Source of the DNA: an uncultured SAR116 cluster alpha proteobacterium
GTDB taxonomy: Bacteria; Pseudomonadota; Alphaproteobacteria; Puniceispirillales; Marisalimonadaceae
Reading direction: 5' to 3'
DNA: 64,000 nucleotides
Assembly: GCA_902529515.1 (NCBI GenBank)
Contig: CABZWX010000002.1
Span: 35,341-99,340 of the forward strand
Shown: positions 18,180-29,737 of the stretch, one piece after another
Position numbering within the stretch: position 1 is the first letter of the stretch
How the letters are laid out: each line of letters starts with the position of its first letter
Position numbers and translations under genes: made by a program
The notes under the pieces: generated by a model
Told to the model about the DNA's origin: nothing
The model's database searches: none
What the model saw: the letters and a program-made list of their open reading frames with translations, nothing else

Positions 18180-19109
18180 ATGGAATTCATCTGGATTTTT
18201 GCAGCAATATTTGCCGCAGCCTGTCAAACTGCTCGTTCTGCATTTCAAAAAAATATGATCTCCAAATTAGGAGAATATGGAGCCGCATATATTAGATTTT
18301 GTTATGCTTTACCTTTTACCTCACTTATTTGGCTAATTTGGATAAGCATTCCAGGAAATAATATTCCCGACCTTTCTTTATATTCTTTATTTTTATGTTT
18401 ATTGGGATCAATTTTTCAAGTTTTATTTACTTACGTTCTTATGAAAGTTTTTGCACATAAAAACTTTGCTACAGGAATTGCATTTTCTAAAACAGAAGTA
18501 ATTCTTATCGCTTTTTTGGAGATCATAATTCTAAGTGTTACTTTCTCTACATCTATAATGTTAGGTATAATACTAGGTGTTATATCTGTATTATTATTAT
18601 CTTATGCCAAAAAAGCAGATAGCATTTTAAAAACTATTAAACTTCTAATTAACTCAACTTTATCTGTAGGTACTCTTGTTGGTCTTTTATCTGGATTACT
18701 TTTAGCTGGCTCTGTAGTTGCATTTAGAATGTCTATTATATCAGTAGAGGGTCCCCTATTAGATAAATCAATTTTCATTTCTTTTATAGCGATTGTTTTT
18801 CAAACTACATTGGTAGGCTTGTATCTCGTCATAAATAAAAAAGATCAATTTTTAGCTGTTATTAAATATTGGAAACCTAGTTTGCCAGCAGGCTTATCCG
18901 GGACAGGAGCTACATTTGGCTGGTTTGTAGCATTTGGGTTAACGACAGCTGCTGAAGTTAGGGCAGTGGGGCAAATAGAATTAATTTTCTCAATTTTAAT
19001 ATCAGTGATTTTTTTTAAGGAAAAGATTAAAATAACTGAACTTACAGGTATAATTTTACTTGGTTTATCAATCTTAATTATTATTTTTGAAGAAAATTTA
19101 AAATTTTGA
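18180..19109 (+). CDS. DMT-superfamily (EamA-like) permease
   Basis: A 309-aa membrane protein with about ten hydrophobic helices arranged as two EamA-type halves: residues 1-135 and about 150-300. It resembles drug/metabolite transporters exporting amino acids, nucleosides or similar. Visible landmarks are ARSAFQKNMISKLGEYGAAYIRF near the N-terminus and the second-half end (EVRAVGQIELIFSILISVIF, then FKEKI), a typical EamA terminal motif. It sits 25 bp after asd and 60 bp before sdhC. Its substrate cannot be told from sequence; co-expression with the asd-leu genes is possible. Confidence 0.8.
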   Translation: MEFIWIFAAIFAAACQTARSAFQKNMISKLGEYGAAYIRFCYALPFTSLIWLIWISIPGNNIPDLSLYSLFLCLLGSIFQVLFTYVLMKVFAHKNFATGIAFSKTEVILIAFLEIIILSVTFSTSIMLGIILGVISVLLLSYAKKADSILKTIKLLINSTLSVGTLVGLLSGLLLAGSVVAFRMSIISVEGPLLDKSIFISFIAIVFQTTLVGLYLVINKKDQFLAVIKYWKPSLPAGLSGTGATFGWFVAFGLTTAAEVRAVGQIELIFSILISVIFFKEKIKITELTGIILLGLSILIIIFEENLKF

Positions 19110-19169
19110 ATTTAAGATTTGAATTATTTATTTAGTTCATTTATTTAAATAACAAAGAATGAGATTAAT

Positions 19170-19556
19170 ATGAGTAGACAAAGACCGCTTTCACCACATC
19201 TTCAAATATATAAACCACAAATAACCTCTGTCTTGTCAATTCTTCACAGAGGAACGGGTATTGTATTATCAATAGGAAGTATAATTTTAGTGTTATGGAT
19301 TGTTACTCTTACTTTAGGTGAAAGCACTTATTTAATGTATTCAAGTATAATTAATAACTGGTTCGGCAAATTGATAATTTTTGGTTTCACCTTTGCTTTG
19401 TTTTATCATCTTAGTAATGGTATCCGGCATCTTTTTTGGGATGCAGGTTACGGATATGACCTAAATCATGCATATATTTCTGGCATATCTGTAATAATTT
19501 CCTCGTTATTATTGACTTTTATGACATGGATCATAGTCTATCTCAGAGTTGTTTAA
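19170..19556 (+). CDS. sdhC: Succinate dehydrogenase cytochrome b556 subunit
   Basis: Membrane anchor of complex II, carrying heme b and the quinone site with SdhD. The 128-aa product opens with the family signature RPLSPHLQIYKPQITSVLSI and HRGTGI, and has three transmembrane helices. The heme-ligand region is LFYHLSNGIRHLFWDAGYG. The ATG is preceded by a GAGATTAAT context. It is the first gene of sdhCDAB and is followed 8 bp later by sdhD. Confidence 0.95.
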   Translation: MSRQRPLSPHLQIYKPQITSVLSILHRGTGIVLSIGSIILVLWIVTLTLGESTYLMYSSIINNWFGKLIIFGFTFALFYHLSNGIRHLFWDAGYGYDLNHAYISGISVIISSLLLTFMTWIIVYLRVV

Positions 19557-19564
19557 AGAAAGTG

Positions 19565-19909
19565 ATGAAAATGCAATCTAAATCTCATGGTGTAGTTCAC
19601 TGGAAGTTACAAAGGATTTCAGCAATTGCAATGATACCTCTTATAATTTGGTTTGTCTCTTCGCTTGTTTTTAGCTTAATTAATGGCTATGACCAATCTA
19701 TTAATTGGTTACAGAGTCCTCTTAATGCAACAGGAATGGTTCTTTTATTTGGGACCTTATACTTTCATGCAGCATCAGGACTGCAAGTTGTAGTCGAAGA
19801 TTATGTGCATAATGAGGGGTTGAAAATAATGTCTTTAATACTTATAAAATTATTATCTGTCCTCTTAGGTGTTTTATCAATCCTTTGCGTTTTGAAAATT
19901 TATTTATAA
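19565..19909 (+). CDS. sdhD: Succinate dehydrogenase membrane anchor subunit SdhD
   Basis: Second small anchor of complex II: about 114 aa and three transmembrane segments. The ATG at 19565 gives MKMQSKSHGVVHWKLQRISAI, where HWKLQRISAIAM matches alphaproteobacterial SdhD; an earlier start would overlap sdhC without homology. TLYFHAASGLQVVVEDYVHNEG is the heme/quinone helix with the expected His. Weakly conserved in general, but position between sdhC and sdhA makes it certain. Confidence 0.93.
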   Translation: MKMQSKSHGVVHWKLQRISAIAMIPLIIWFVSSLVFSLINGYDQSINWLQSPLNATGMVLLFGTLYFHAASGLQVVVEDYVHNEGLKIMSLILIKLLSVLLGVLSILCVLKIYL

Positions 19910-19924
19910 TTAGAAAGTTGTTTT

Positions 19925-21715
19925 ATGTCTGAATATGAAATTGTAGATCATGAACATGATGTCGTAGTAGTTGGTGCAGGAGGTGCTGGATTAAGAGCAA
20001 CCTTAGGCATGGTGTCTGGTGGGTTAAAAACTGCCTGTATTACAAAAGTTTTTCCTACAAGAAGTCATACTGTTGCAGCTCAAGGGGGTATTGGAGCTGC
20101 GCTTAATAACATGGGTGAAAATGATAGCTGGCAGTTTCATATGTATGATACAGTGAAGGGATCTGATTGGCTTGGCGACCAAGATGCTATTGAGTATATG
20201 TGTAAAGAAGCTATTCCTTCAGTGACTGAATTAGAGAATTTTGGCGTTCCTTTTTCTAGAACTGAAGATGGAGAAGTTTATCAAAGACCATTTGGTGGTC
20301 ATACATTAGATTATGGAAAGAAAATGGCAAGAAGAGCTTGTGCGGCTGCAGATAGGACTGGGCACGCAATTTTACACACTCTCTACCAACAGTGTCTAAA
20401 ATATCAAGCTGAATTTTTTGTAGAGTACATCGCGCTTGATCTTCTTATGGATGATAATGGGAAGTGTGTTGGTGTGCTAGCTTTATGTATGGATGATGGT
20501 AAGATTCACAGATTTAGAGGACATCAAACAGTTCTCGCTACTGGTGGTTATGGTAGAGTATATTTTTCTTGTACTTCTGCTCATACTTGTACAGGTGATG
20601 GAAATGCAATGGTTTTACGAGCAGGCTTGCCTCTTCAAGATATGGAGTTTGTTCAGTTTCACCCAACAGGTGTTTATGGTGCAGGTGTTCTTATAACAGA
20701 GGGATCAAGAGGCGAAGGTGGATATCTTACAAATTCTGAAGGTGAGAGATTTATGGAAAGATATGCACCTACTGCAAAAGACCTTGCTAGTAGAGATGTA
20801 GTATCACGATCTATGACCATTGAAATTAATGAAGGTAGAGGTGTTGGTCCAAATAAAGATCATATATTTATGCATTTAGAACATATTGATCCAGCCACCT
20901 TACAGATGAGATTGCCAGGCATCAGTGAAACCGCTAAAATTTTCTGTGGTGTTGATGTAACTAAGGAACCAATTCCAGTTTTACCTACAGTTCATTACAA
21001 TATGGGAGGAATCCCAACTAACTATCACGGTGAAGTAGTAACAAGAAAAGGTAATGATCAAGATGCGGTTGTCTCAGGACTAATGGCTATTGGAGAAGCT
21101 GCATGTGTTTCAGTACATGGAGCTAACAGATTGGGAACCAATTCTTTATTAGATATTGTTGTTTTTGGTCGTGCTGCGGCACAAAGAGCTTTAAAAACAG
21201 TTGAAAAAGGAAGTACTCATGCACCCTTACCCAAAAGAGTCACAGATAAAATTTTAGCGAGACTTGATAAAGTAAGACATTCAAACGGAGATGTTTCTGT
21301 AGGTGAAGTTAGAAACTCAATGCAAAATGCAATGCAAAAACATGCAGCAGTTTTTAGATCAAATACTTCAATGAAGGAAGGTGTCCAAAAAGTTGACTCT
21401 ATCTCAAAAGGTATGGATAATATTGGTATAAAAGATAGATCAATGATTTTTAATACGGACCTAGTTGAAGCTCTTGAGTTAGAAAACTTAATGCAACAAG
21501 CTATTGTTACTATGAAGTCAGCAGACCAAAGAAAAGAATCGCGTGGCGCACATTCTCACGAAGACTATCCTGAAAGAGATGATAATAATTGGATGAAACA
21601 TACAATTATGTGGCTTAATGAGAAGAACAAAACTAAGCTTGATTATAGAGACGTCCACCTAAACACATTAACAAACGAAGTGGCATCAATACCTCCAGCC
21701 GCAAGAGTTTACTAA
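19925..21715 (+). CDS. sdhA: Succinate dehydrogenase flavoprotein subunit
   Basis: Catalytic subunit of complex II, oxidising succinate to fumarate at a covalent FAD. The 596-aa product has the dinucleotide-binding motif [13 protein letters not shown] and the covalent-FAD His48 in [11 protein letters not shown]. Active-site segments include [18 protein letters not shown] and the ARDVVSR-like [18 protein letters not shown] and [21 protein letters not shown] are also present. The C-terminal [12 protein letters not shown] is typical. Start ATG is 15 bp after sdhD. Confidence 0.98.
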   Translation: MSEYEIVDHEHDVVVVGAGGAGLRATLGMVSGGLKTACITKVFPTRSHTVAAQGGIGAALNNMGENDSWQFHMYDTVKGSDWLGDQDAIEYMCKEAIPSVTELENFGVPFSRTEDGEVYQRPFGGHTLDYGKKMARRACAAADRTGHAILHTLYQQCLKYQAEFFVEYIALDLLMDDNGKCVGVLALCMDDGKIHRFRGHQTVLATGGYGRVYFSCTSAHTCTGDGNAMVLRAGLPLQDMEFVQFHPTGVYGAGVLITEGSRGEGGYLTNSEGERFMERYAPTAKDLASRDVVSRSMTIEINEGRGVGPNKDHIFMHLEHIDPATLQMRLPGISETAKIFCGVDVTKEPIPVLPTVHYNMGGIPTNYHGEVVTRKGNDQDAVVSGLMAIGEAACVSVHGANRLGTNSLLDIVVFGRAAAQRALKTVEKGSTHAPLPKRVTDKILARLDKVRHSNGDVSVGEVRNSMQNAMQKHAAVFRSNTSMKEGVQKVDSISKGMDNIGIKDRSMIFNTDLVEALELENLMQQAIVTMKSADQRKESRGAHSHEDYPERDDNNWMKHTIMWLNEKNKTKLDYRDVHLNTLTNEVASIPPAARVY

Positions 21716-21731
21716 TTAAGAGGAGAATTTT

Positions 21732-22511
21732 GTGGCTGAATTTGCCCTACCGAAGCATTCCAAAATTGTTAAAGGTATTGACTACCCGATAAATAGCGAA
21801 GCTGAAAACACAAAAAAAATTAATGTATATAGATGGTCACCAGATGATGATGAAAATCCAAGAATAGACAGCTATACTATTGATTTAGACCATTGTGGTC
21901 CTATGGTTTTAGATGCCTTAATAAAGATTAAACAGGAAATAGACTCAAGCTTAACTTTTAGAAGATCTTGTAGAGAAGGTATTTGTGGTTCTTGTTCTAT
22001 GAATATAGATGGCACTAACACACTAGCTTGTTTGAAGTCAATTGATGATGTTAAAGGGGACATAAATATATATCCTCTACCTCATATGGAAGTTATTAAG
22101 GATTTAGTACCCGACTTGTCTAAAGCATATGAACAATTAACATCAGTCAAACCATGGTTGCAAAGTAAATCTGATCCGGAAAAGGGGAAATCTAGAAAAC
22201 AATCACCAAAAGAACGTGAAAAAATTGATGGATTGTGGGAATGTGTTCTTTGTTTTTCATGTTCAACCTCTTGCCCTTCTTATTGGTGGAATGGGGACAA
22301 ATATTTAGGTCCAGCTGTTTTATTACAGGCATATAGATGGATAGCTGATAGTAGAGATGAAAACACTGAACAAAGACTTGAAGAGCTCGAAGATTCTTTT
22401 AAGCTTTATCGTTGTCATACTATCATGAATTGTACTAAGACTTGTCCCAAGGGTTTGAATCCAGCTAAAGCGATAGGCGAAATTAAGAAACTTCAACTTG
22501 AAAGAAGGTAA
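21732..22511 (+). CDS. sdhB: Succinate dehydrogenase iron-sulfur subunit
   Basis: Electron-transfer subunit of complex II with three Fe-S clusters. The N-terminal ferredoxin domain binds [2Fe-2S] through [16 protein letters not shown] and a later Cys in TLAC. The C-terminal domain has [17 protein letters not shown] and [17 protein letters not shown] for the [4Fe-4S] and [3Fe-4S] clusters. GTG start, 7 bases after an AGGAGA ribosome-binding site, 16 bp downstream of sdhA. At 259 aa it is full length. Confidence 0.98.
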   Translation: MAEFALPKHSKIVKGIDYPINSEAENTKKINVYRWSPDDDENPRIDSYTIDLDHCGPMVLDALIKIKQEIDSSLTFRRSCREGICGSCSMNIDGTNTLACLKSIDDVKGDINIYPLPHMEVIKDLVPDLSKAYEQLTSVKPWLQSKSDPEKGKSRKQSPKEREKIDGLWECVLCFSCSTSCPSYWWNGDKYLGPAVLLQAYRWIADSRDENTEQRLEELEDSFKLYRCHTIMNCTKTCPKGLNPAKAIGEIKKLQLERR

Positions 22512-22540
22512 GTTTCAAGGCTTTTTGTACGGCTAATATT

Positions 22541-23611
22541 TTGAAAATAAATGAAGAAAAGTCACAAAGTCTAATTGCTTCAAACAAATCAATAATATTT
22601 GATCCCGGTCAGACATTTGTAGCGAAATTTTTTGATAATTTACTAAAAAAATTCGCCAAATTTCAAACTGAAAATTTTATCTCTAAAATTTTTACAAAAA
22701 ATAATACCAAAGATATTAAAGGACTTTATCTCTATGGTGGTGTTGGTAGAGGTAAATCAATGATGATGGATTTATTTTTTCACCAAGTTCAAATAAAAGA
22801 AAAAAGACGCTTACACTTTCATGATTTTATGAAGGAAGTTCATCAAAGAATTCTTGAAAAAAGAAAAATAGAAAAAAATAAAGACACAGTTCTATTAGTA
22901 GGGCAAGATTTGGCCAAAAAAGCAAAATTACTTTGTTTTGATGAAATGGAGGTAAAAGATATTGCAGATGCGATGATTTTATCTCGTTTATTTGAAGTTA
23001 TGTTTGCACAGGGCACAATATTAGTTACGACATCAAACCAATCACCGGACGGTCTATACAAAGATGGATTGCATAGAGATAGAATTTTACCATTTATAGA
23101 AAATTTAAAACTAAAAACTGATATTGTTAAAATTCCAGATGGTGAAGATTGGAGAAAGAGATCTCTTAGTGGGCAAAAATATTGGTTAAGTCCAGTTAAT
23201 AAAACAAATAAAGAAAAAATTAACGATATATTTAAAACCTTATCTATAGGTTTTGAGATAATATCTGAAAATGTTGAGGTGTCTGGAAGAAAAATAAATA
23301 TTCCGGAAGTTGCTGCAGGTGTTGCAAGAATCAGTTTTGATGATTTATGTAATAAACCATTGGCTGCTGCTGATTATATTGAAATAGCACTAAGATATAA
23401 AGGTATTATTATAGATAAGATACCAAACTTGAATGATAATCTTCGAAATGAAACTAGAAGATTTATATGGTTAATAGATGCTCTTTATGATAAAAATTGT
23501 TTCCTTATTGCCAATGCAAAAGCTGATTTTTCTGATATATATACAGGGGAACATTGGAAGTTTGAATTTCAAAGAACTATTTCAAGAATAACTGAAATGT
23601 CACAACTTTAA
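22541..23611 (+). CDS. zapE: AFG1-family P-loop ATPase (ZapE)
   Basis: AAA-like ATPase of the AFG1/ZapE family, linked in other bacteria to Z-ring stability and in mitochondria to quality control of respiratory complexes. The 356-aa product has Walker A YLYGGVGRGKSMMMD, then RLHFHDFM, Walker B LLCFDEMEVKDIADAMIL and sensor TTSNQSPDGLYKDGLHRDRILPFI. The C-terminal FQRTISRITEM is a usual ending. Start is TTG at 22541. A location between sdhB and mdh is common in Alphaproteobacteria and hints at a role near respiratory complexes. Confidence 0.92.
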   Translation: MKINEEKSQSLIASNKSIIFDPGQTFVAKFFDNLLKKFAKFQTENFISKIFTKNNTKDIKGLYLYGGVGRGKSMMMDLFFHQVQIKEKRRLHFHDFMKEVHQRILEKRKIEKNKDTVLLVGQDLAKKAKLLCFDEMEVKDIADAMILSRLFEVMFAQGTILVTTSNQSPDGLYKDGLHRDRILPFIENLKLKTDIVKIPDGEDWRKRSLSGQKYWLSPVNKTNKEKINDIFKTLSIGFEIISENVEVSGRKINIPEVAAGVARISFDDLCNKPLAAADYIEIALRYKGIIIDKIPNLNDNLRNETRRFIWLIDALYDKNCFLIANAKADFSDIYTGEHWKFEFQRTISRITEMSQL

Positions 23612-23655
23612 AAGTTAATAACATGTATTCTGACCTTGATGCACTTTAAAAAAAA

Positions 23656-23671
23656 GTCTAAAAGATTAGAC
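23656..23671. promoter_or_regulatory. Perfect 16-bp palindromic site ahead of mdh
   Basis: GTCTAA (23656-23661), spacer AAGA, TTAGAC (23666-23671), preceded by eight A. No T-run follows on the + strand, so it is a poor terminator there. On the - strand it would be followed by T8 and could stop antisense transcription. An operator for the mdh-suc operon is the other option. Confidence 0.3.
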
Positions 23672-23706
23672 AATAATAACAATTTAAATTTAGATTAATA
23701 AATTAA

Positions 23707-24687
<981 letters not shown>

Positions 24688-24711
24688 GCTCAGTATAGAA
24701 AGGTAAAAGTT

Positions 24712-25878
24712 TTGGATATTCATGAACATCAGGCAAAAGAATTATTAAGACAATATAATATTCCTACGCCCACTGGATACGTAGCATTTTCAACTGAAGA
24801 AGCTATTAAAGCAGCTAAAAAATTACCTGGACCAGTTATTGTGGTTAAAGCTCAAATACATGCTGGCGGAAGAGGTAAAGCTGGTGGTGTAAAAGTTGTA
24901 AAAAATTTAGATGAAGTTAAAAACTCAGCGGACACAATTATAGGAAAAAAATTAATTACTCATCAAACCGGTTCTGAGGGAAAATTAGTTCAAAGACTCT
25001 ATATTGAGGATGGATGTGATATAAGTGCTGAATATTATTTTTCTATGGTTGTAGACCGAGTTACTAGTAGAGTTTCAGTAATAGCATCTACTGAAGGTGG
25101 TATCGATATTGAACAAGTAGCTAAAGAAACTCCTGAGAAAATTTTATCATTTAACATAGATCCTACAATTGGTTTTCAACCTTTTCATGCAAGATTAATA
25201 GCGAATGAACTCAAATTAGAAGGATCTAGTTTTAAACAAGCAGGTAAATTTTTTAATCAATTATATAAACTTTTTACTGAAAAAGATGCTAGTTTGTTAG
25301 AGATTAACCCACTTGTATTAACTTCTGAAAATAATTTAATTGCTTTAGATGCAAAAATGTCTTTTGACAATAACGCCTTATTTAAACACTCTGATATTAT
25401 ATCCTTGAGAGACGAAACTGAAGAAGATCCTGCTGAAATTTTAGCAAGCAAATTTGATTTGGCCTATATAAAACTTGATGGAACAATAGGCTGTTTAGTG
25501 AATGGCGCAGGTCTTGCCATGGCTACAATGGATATCATTAAACTAAAAGGAGCGTCTCCAGCAAACTTTTTAGATGTTGGAGGCAGTGCTACTAAAGAAA
25601 AAGTTACGGAAGCTTTTAAAATTATTTTATCAGATGAGGCTGTAGAAGGTATTTTGGTAAATATTTTTGGAGGTATAATGCGTTGTGATATTATTGCTAG
25701 TGGCGTGGTTGCTGCTGCTAAAACACTCTCATTATCAAAACCTTTGGTTGTAAGATTGGCTGGTACAAATGTAGAAGAAGGAAAACAGATCCTTAGAGAA
25801 TCTGGATTGAAAATTATACCTGCGGATGACTTAGATGAAGCGGCAATGAAAATTGTTAGTGCTGTTAAAGGAGATTAG
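24712..25878 (+). CDS. sucC: Succinyl-CoA synthetase (ADP-forming) beta subunit
   Basis: ATP-grasp subunit that binds nucleotide and makes ATP/GTP from succinyl-CoA. The 388-aa product begins [20 protein letters not shown] and has [18 protein letters not shown] (nucleotide contact), LLEINPLVL with the metal-binding residues, and [18 protein letters not shown], the power-helix region. The start is TTG, with an AAAGG site 10 bp upstream. It is 24 bp after mdh and 4 bp before sucD. Confidence 0.97.
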   Translation: MDIHEHQAKELLRQYNIPTPTGYVAFSTEEAIKAAKKLPGPVIVVKAQIHAGGRGKAGGVKVVKNLDEVKNSADTIIGKKLITHQTGSEGKLVQRLYIEDGCDISAEYYFSMVVDRVTSRVSVIASTEGGIDIEQVAKETPEKILSFNIDPTIGFQPFHARLIANELKLEGSSFKQAGKFFNQLYKLFTEKDASLLEINPLVLTSENNLIALDAKMSFDNNALFKHSDIISLRDETEEDPAEILASKFDLAYIKLDGTIGCLVNGAGLAMATMDIIKLKGASPANFLDVGGSATKEKVTEAFKIILSDEAVEGILVNIFGGIMRCDIIASGVVAAAKTLSLSKPLVVRLAGTNVEEGKQILRESGLKIIPADDLDEAAMKIVSAVKGD

Positions 25879-25882
25879 CTAG

Positions 25883-26764
25883 ATGTCTGTATTGATAAAC
25901 AAAGATACAAAAGTTATTTGCCAGGGGTTTACAGGAGGCCAAGGAACTTTTCACTCAGAACAAGCAATTGCATACGGTACTAAAATGGTTGGAGGAGTTA
26001 CTCCCGGTAAGGGTGGCACTAAACATTTAAATCTCCCTGTTTTTAATACTGTCCAAGAATGTGTTGACGAAGTAAGTCCTGATGCAACAGTTATATATGT
26101 CCCTCCTCCTTTTGCGGCTGATTCAATATTAGAAGCGATAGCATCGAAAGTACCTTTAATAATTTGTATCACGGAAGGTATACCAGTTCAAGATATGATC
26201 AAGGTTAAGCAATTTTTAAAACAGTCAAACTCTAGACTTATAGGTCCTAACTGCCCAGGTGTAATCACCCCTGACCAATGTAAAATTGGAATTATGCCAG
26301 GACATATTCATGCTCCCGGCAAAATAGGAATTGTTTCTAGGTCTGGTACGCTAACTTATGAAGCAGTTGCACAAACCACAGCTGCTGGTTTAGGTCAATC
26401 AACGTGTATTGGCATAGGTGGCGATCCAATTAATGGAACAAATTTTATAGATTGCTTAGATATGTTTTTAAATGACGACCAGACAGAAGCAATATTAATG
26501 ATTGGTGAAATTGGTGGAAATGCAGAAGAAGAAGCGGCAAATTTTTATAAAAATCATAAAATTAAAAAACCAATTGCGGGTTTCATTGCTGGGAAAACTG
26601 CTCCTCCAGGAAGAACAATGGGTCATGCCGGCGCAATAGTAAGTGGTGGAAGCGGAGGCGCAGATGCCAAAGTTAAAGTCATGAGTGACTGTGGTTTTAT
26701 AATGTCAGAATCTCCATCGGGTTTGGGTGAAGCAGTTTTAAAAGCAATCGAAGAATGGAAATAA
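25883..26764 (+). CDS. sucD: Succinyl-CoA synthetase (ADP-forming) alpha subunit
   Basis: CoA-binding and phosphohistidine subunit. The 293-aa product has [19 protein letters not shown] (CoA site), GVTPGKGG, and the active His in the segment [14 protein letters not shown]. The N-terminal Rossmann fold includes [12 protein letters not shown] and [11 protein letters not shown] start 4 bp after sucC, so the two subunits are coupled. A 70-bp gap follows before sucA; it holds no convincing promoter. Confidence 0.97.
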   Translation: MSVLINKDTKVICQGFTGGQGTFHSEQAIAYGTKMVGGVTPGKGGTKHLNLPVFNTVQECVDEVSPDATVIYVPPPFAADSILEAIASKVPLIICITEGIPVQDMIKVKQFLKQSNSRLIGPNCPGVITPDQCKIGIMPGHIHAPGKIGIVSRSGTLTYEAVAQTTAAGLGQSTCIGIGGDPINGTNFIDCLDMFLNDDQTEAILMIGEIGGNAEEEAANFYKNHKIKKPIAGFIAGKTAPPGRTMGHAGAIVSGGSGGADAKVKVMSDCGFIMSESPSGLGEAVLKAIEEWK

Positions 26765-26834
26765 CTTGATTTAATCGTTAAGTTTTTGTTTATTGTAATT
26801 TAGGCATATTACATTTTAAAAGGACTATCAAAGC

Positions 26835-29729
26835 ATGAACGACCAAAGCTCTGATCAAAGCTTTCTTTCTGGTGCCAATGCTACCTTCATAAATGATTTG
26901 TATAAAGAATGGAAAGCTAACTCAAATGCAGTTCCAAAAGAATGGGATTTATGGTTTAAAACGAACGCAGATGACAAATTACTTGATGAGGGGCCTAGCT
27001 GGGCTAAAAAGAATAGTAAAGTTATTGGAGCTGTAGATACTGTTGAGAGTGTAAAAGCTGTTGCTCGAGGAATAGCAGGAAAAGGTAATTTATCTGCAAC
27101 GGATTTGAGAGCTGCAACGACTGACTCTATCAGAGCAATTATGCTTATTAGAGCATATAGAATAAACGGACATCTTTTAGCTAAATTAGACCCCCTTAAT
27201 TTACAAGAACAGAACATTCATCCTGAACTAGATCCTAAAACTTATGGATTTACTGATGATGACTGGGACAGACCTATATTTATAGATAATGTATTAGGTA
27301 TGGAATCGGCCACCCTCAGACAAATTATGGAAATAGTCAAAGAAACCTATTGTGGTTCAATAGGAATTGAATTTATGCATGTTCAGGATCCGGCTCAGAA
27401 AGGATGGATACAAGAAAGAATTGAGTCTATTCGTAATGCTACAGAATTTACCAAAAGAGGTAAAAAAGCTATATACGAACGTTTAGTTGGAGCAGAAACT
27501 TTTGAACAATTTCTTCATAAAAAATACGCAGGAACTAAAAGATTTGGACTAGATGGATCAGAGTCAGTTGTACCTGCTATAGAGCAAATATTGAAACGGG
27601 GCAGCCAATTAGGTATGAAAGAAGTTGTCATAGCAATGGCTCACAGAGGGAGACTGAACCTGTTGTACAATATTTTAAACAAACCTTTTCGAGCAATTAT
27701 TTCTGAATTTTTAGGTAACCAAGCAAATCCAGAAGATGCTGGAGGTTCTGGAGATGTTAAGTACCACATGGGAGCTTCAGCTGATAGAGAGTTTGATGGA
27801 AAAACAGTTCACTTATCTTTGCAAGCCAATCCTTCACATCTAGAGGTTGTTGCACCAGTTGTAATAGGCAGAGTAAGAGCAAAACAAAACCAACACAATG
27901 ATACGAATGACAGATTATCTGTTTTAGGAATAGTTCTACACGGTGATGCTGCTTTTGCAGGCCAGGGAATAGTCGCTGAAACTTTTGATTTCTCAGGTCT
28001 TAGAGGTTACAGAACTGGTGGAACAATACATATAGTGGTGAATAATCAAATTGGTTTCACAACTAGTCCAAATTATTCTCGCTCAAGTCCTTATTGTACT
28101 GATGTCGCTAAAATGGTAATGGCTCCTATAATGCATATAAATGGAGATGACCCAGAGGCTGTTGTTCATGCTTCCAGAATTGCAACTGAATTCAGGCAAA
28201 AATTTGCATGTGACGTTGTACTAGATATTATAAGTTATAGACGTTATGGTCACAATGAAGGTGATGAACCGGCTTTTACTCAACCAGTAATGTATAAAAC
28301 AATAGGTTCTCATGATAGTATTAGTAAAATTTATGCACAAAAGCTCATTAATCAAGGAATAATAACCCAAAAGGAAGCTAAGGACGAAGTTGAAAATCAC
28401 AACAAGTTTTTAGAAAAAGAATTTATAGCTGGCTCAAGTTACAAACCAAATAAAGCTGACTGGTTAGAAGGACAATGGTCAAATCTAAGGTCTGCTCATG
28501 GTGATGCAAGAAGAGGTGAAACTTCTGTTTCAACTGAAATGCTAAAAGAAATTGGTAAGGCAATTACCACTGTTCCTGAAGGTTTTCAAATAAATAAAAA
28601 ATTATCAAGAGTTATAGATGCTCGAAAAAAAACCATCGAAAGTGGAGAAGGAATTGACTGGTCTACTTCAGAACACCTCGCGTTTGGATCATTGCTTTTA
28701 GAGGGTCATCCAGTAAGACTTTCTGGTCAGGATAGTGGTAGAGGAACTTTTTCTCAAAGACATTCTGTTTTCATAGATCAAATTTCTGAAAACAGATATA
28801 CTCCTCTAAATAATATAAAAGATAAACAAGAAACATTTGAAGTAATTGATTCTCCTTTGTCAGAAGCTTCAGTACTTGGATTTGAGTATGGTTACTCGTT
28901 GACTGAACCGACTGCACTAGTAATGTGGGAGGCACAATTCGGAGACTTTGCAAATGGTGCTCAAGTCATAGTCGATCAATTCATTTCAAGTGGTGAGGCC
29001 AAATGGTTAAGAATGTCAGGTTTGGTTATGCTTTTACCACATGGTTACGAAGGTCAAGGACCAGAGCATTCATCAGCTAGATTAGAAAGATATTTACAGC
29101 TCTGTGGTGAAGACAATATGCAGGTATTGAATTGTAGTACACCTGCAAATTATTTTCATGCATTGCGAAGGCAACTAAAACGAGATTTTCGAAAACCTCT
29201 GATAATTATGACTCCTAAGAGCTTACTTAGACATAAAATGTGTGTGTCTAGTTTGTCAGACATGGCAGAACAAACGGCTTTTAGAAGAGTCATCAGAGAT
29301 CCAAATGTAAAGCTTAAGGATACTGAAATAAAAAGAGTTGTAATATGTTCAGGTAAAGTATTTTATAATTTATTTGAAGAAAGAGAAAAGAGAAAAATTA
29401 ATAACATTCGAATACTTAGACTAGAACAAATCTATCCTTTTCCTTCGAAGACTTTAAAAGAAATATTATCAAAAACTCCAAATGCTGAAGTCGTTTGGTG
29501 TCAGGAAGAGCCAAAGAATATGGGTGCATGGTTTTTTGTCGATAGAAGAATCGAGCAAGTATTAGTTGATATTAAAGCTAAGTTAACAAGACCAACCTAT
29601 GCAGGTAGATCAGAAGCTGCTTCTCCAGCTACAGGATCTTTTTCTAGACATAACAAAGAGCAAAACGATTTAGTTAATGATGCTCTAGAATTATCTGCAA
29701 AAAAAGCTAGCAAGCATGCAGCAGAGTAG
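26835..29729 (+). CDS. sucA: 2-oxoglutarate dehydrogenase E1 component
   Basis: ThDP-dependent decarboxylase of the 2-oxoglutarate dehydrogenase complex, which transfers the succinyl group to lipoyl-SucB. The 964-aa product starts with the E2-binding helix [20 protein letters not shown]. It has the active-site HRGRLN in [10 protein letters not shown], the ThDP-Mg region [30 protein letters not shown], and the C-terminal pyrimidine-binding segments [11 protein letters not shown] and [15 protein letters not shown], then [22 protein letters not shown] follows an AAAAGGA site. sucB begins 8 bp after its stop. Confidence 0.98.
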   Translation: MNDQSSDQSFLSGANATFINDLYKEWKANSNAVPKEWDLWFKTNADDKLLDEGPSWAKKNSKVIGAVDTVESVKAVARGIAGKGNLSATDLRAATTDSIRAIMLIRAYRINGHLLAKLDPLNLQEQNIHPELDPKTYGFTDDDWDRPIFIDNVLGMESATLRQIMEIVKETYCGSIGIEFMHVQDPAQKGWIQERIESIRNATEFTKRGKKAIYERLVGAETFEQFLHKKYAGTKRFGLDGSESVVPAIEQILKRGSQLGMKEVVIAMAHRGRLNLLYNILNKPFRAIISEFLGNQANPEDAGGSGDVKYHMGASADREFDGKTVHLSLQANPSHLEVVAPVVIGRVRAKQNQHNDTNDRLSVLGIVLHGDAAFAGQGIVAETFDFSGLRGYRTGGTIHIVVNNQIGFTTSPNYSRSSPYCTDVAKMVMAPIMHINGDDPEAVVHASRIATEFRQKFACDVVLDIISYRRYGHNEGDEPAFTQPVMYKTIGSHDSISKIYAQKLINQGIITQKEAKDEVENHNKFLEKEFIAGSSYKPNKADWLEGQWSNLRSAHGDARRGETSVSTEMLKEIGKAITTVPEGFQINKKLSRVIDARKKTIESGEGIDWSTSEHLAFGSLLLEGHPVRLSGQDSGRGTFSQRHSVFIDQISENRYTPLNNIKDKQETFEVIDSPLSEASVLGFEYGYSLTEPTALVMWEAQFGDFANGAQVIVDQFISSGEAKWLRMSGLVMLLPHGYEGQGPEHSSARLERYLQLCGEDNMQVLNCSTPANYFHALRRQLKRDFRKPLIIMTPKSLLRHKMCVSSLSDMAEQTAFRRVIRDPNVKLKDTEIKRVVICSGKVFYNLFEEREKRKINNIRILRLEQIYPFPSKTLKEILSKTPNAEVVWCQEEPKNMGAWFFVDRRIEQVLVDIKAKLTRPTYAGRSEAASPATGSFSRHNKEQNDLVNDALELSAKKASKHAAE

Positions 29730-29737
29730 ATGATTTA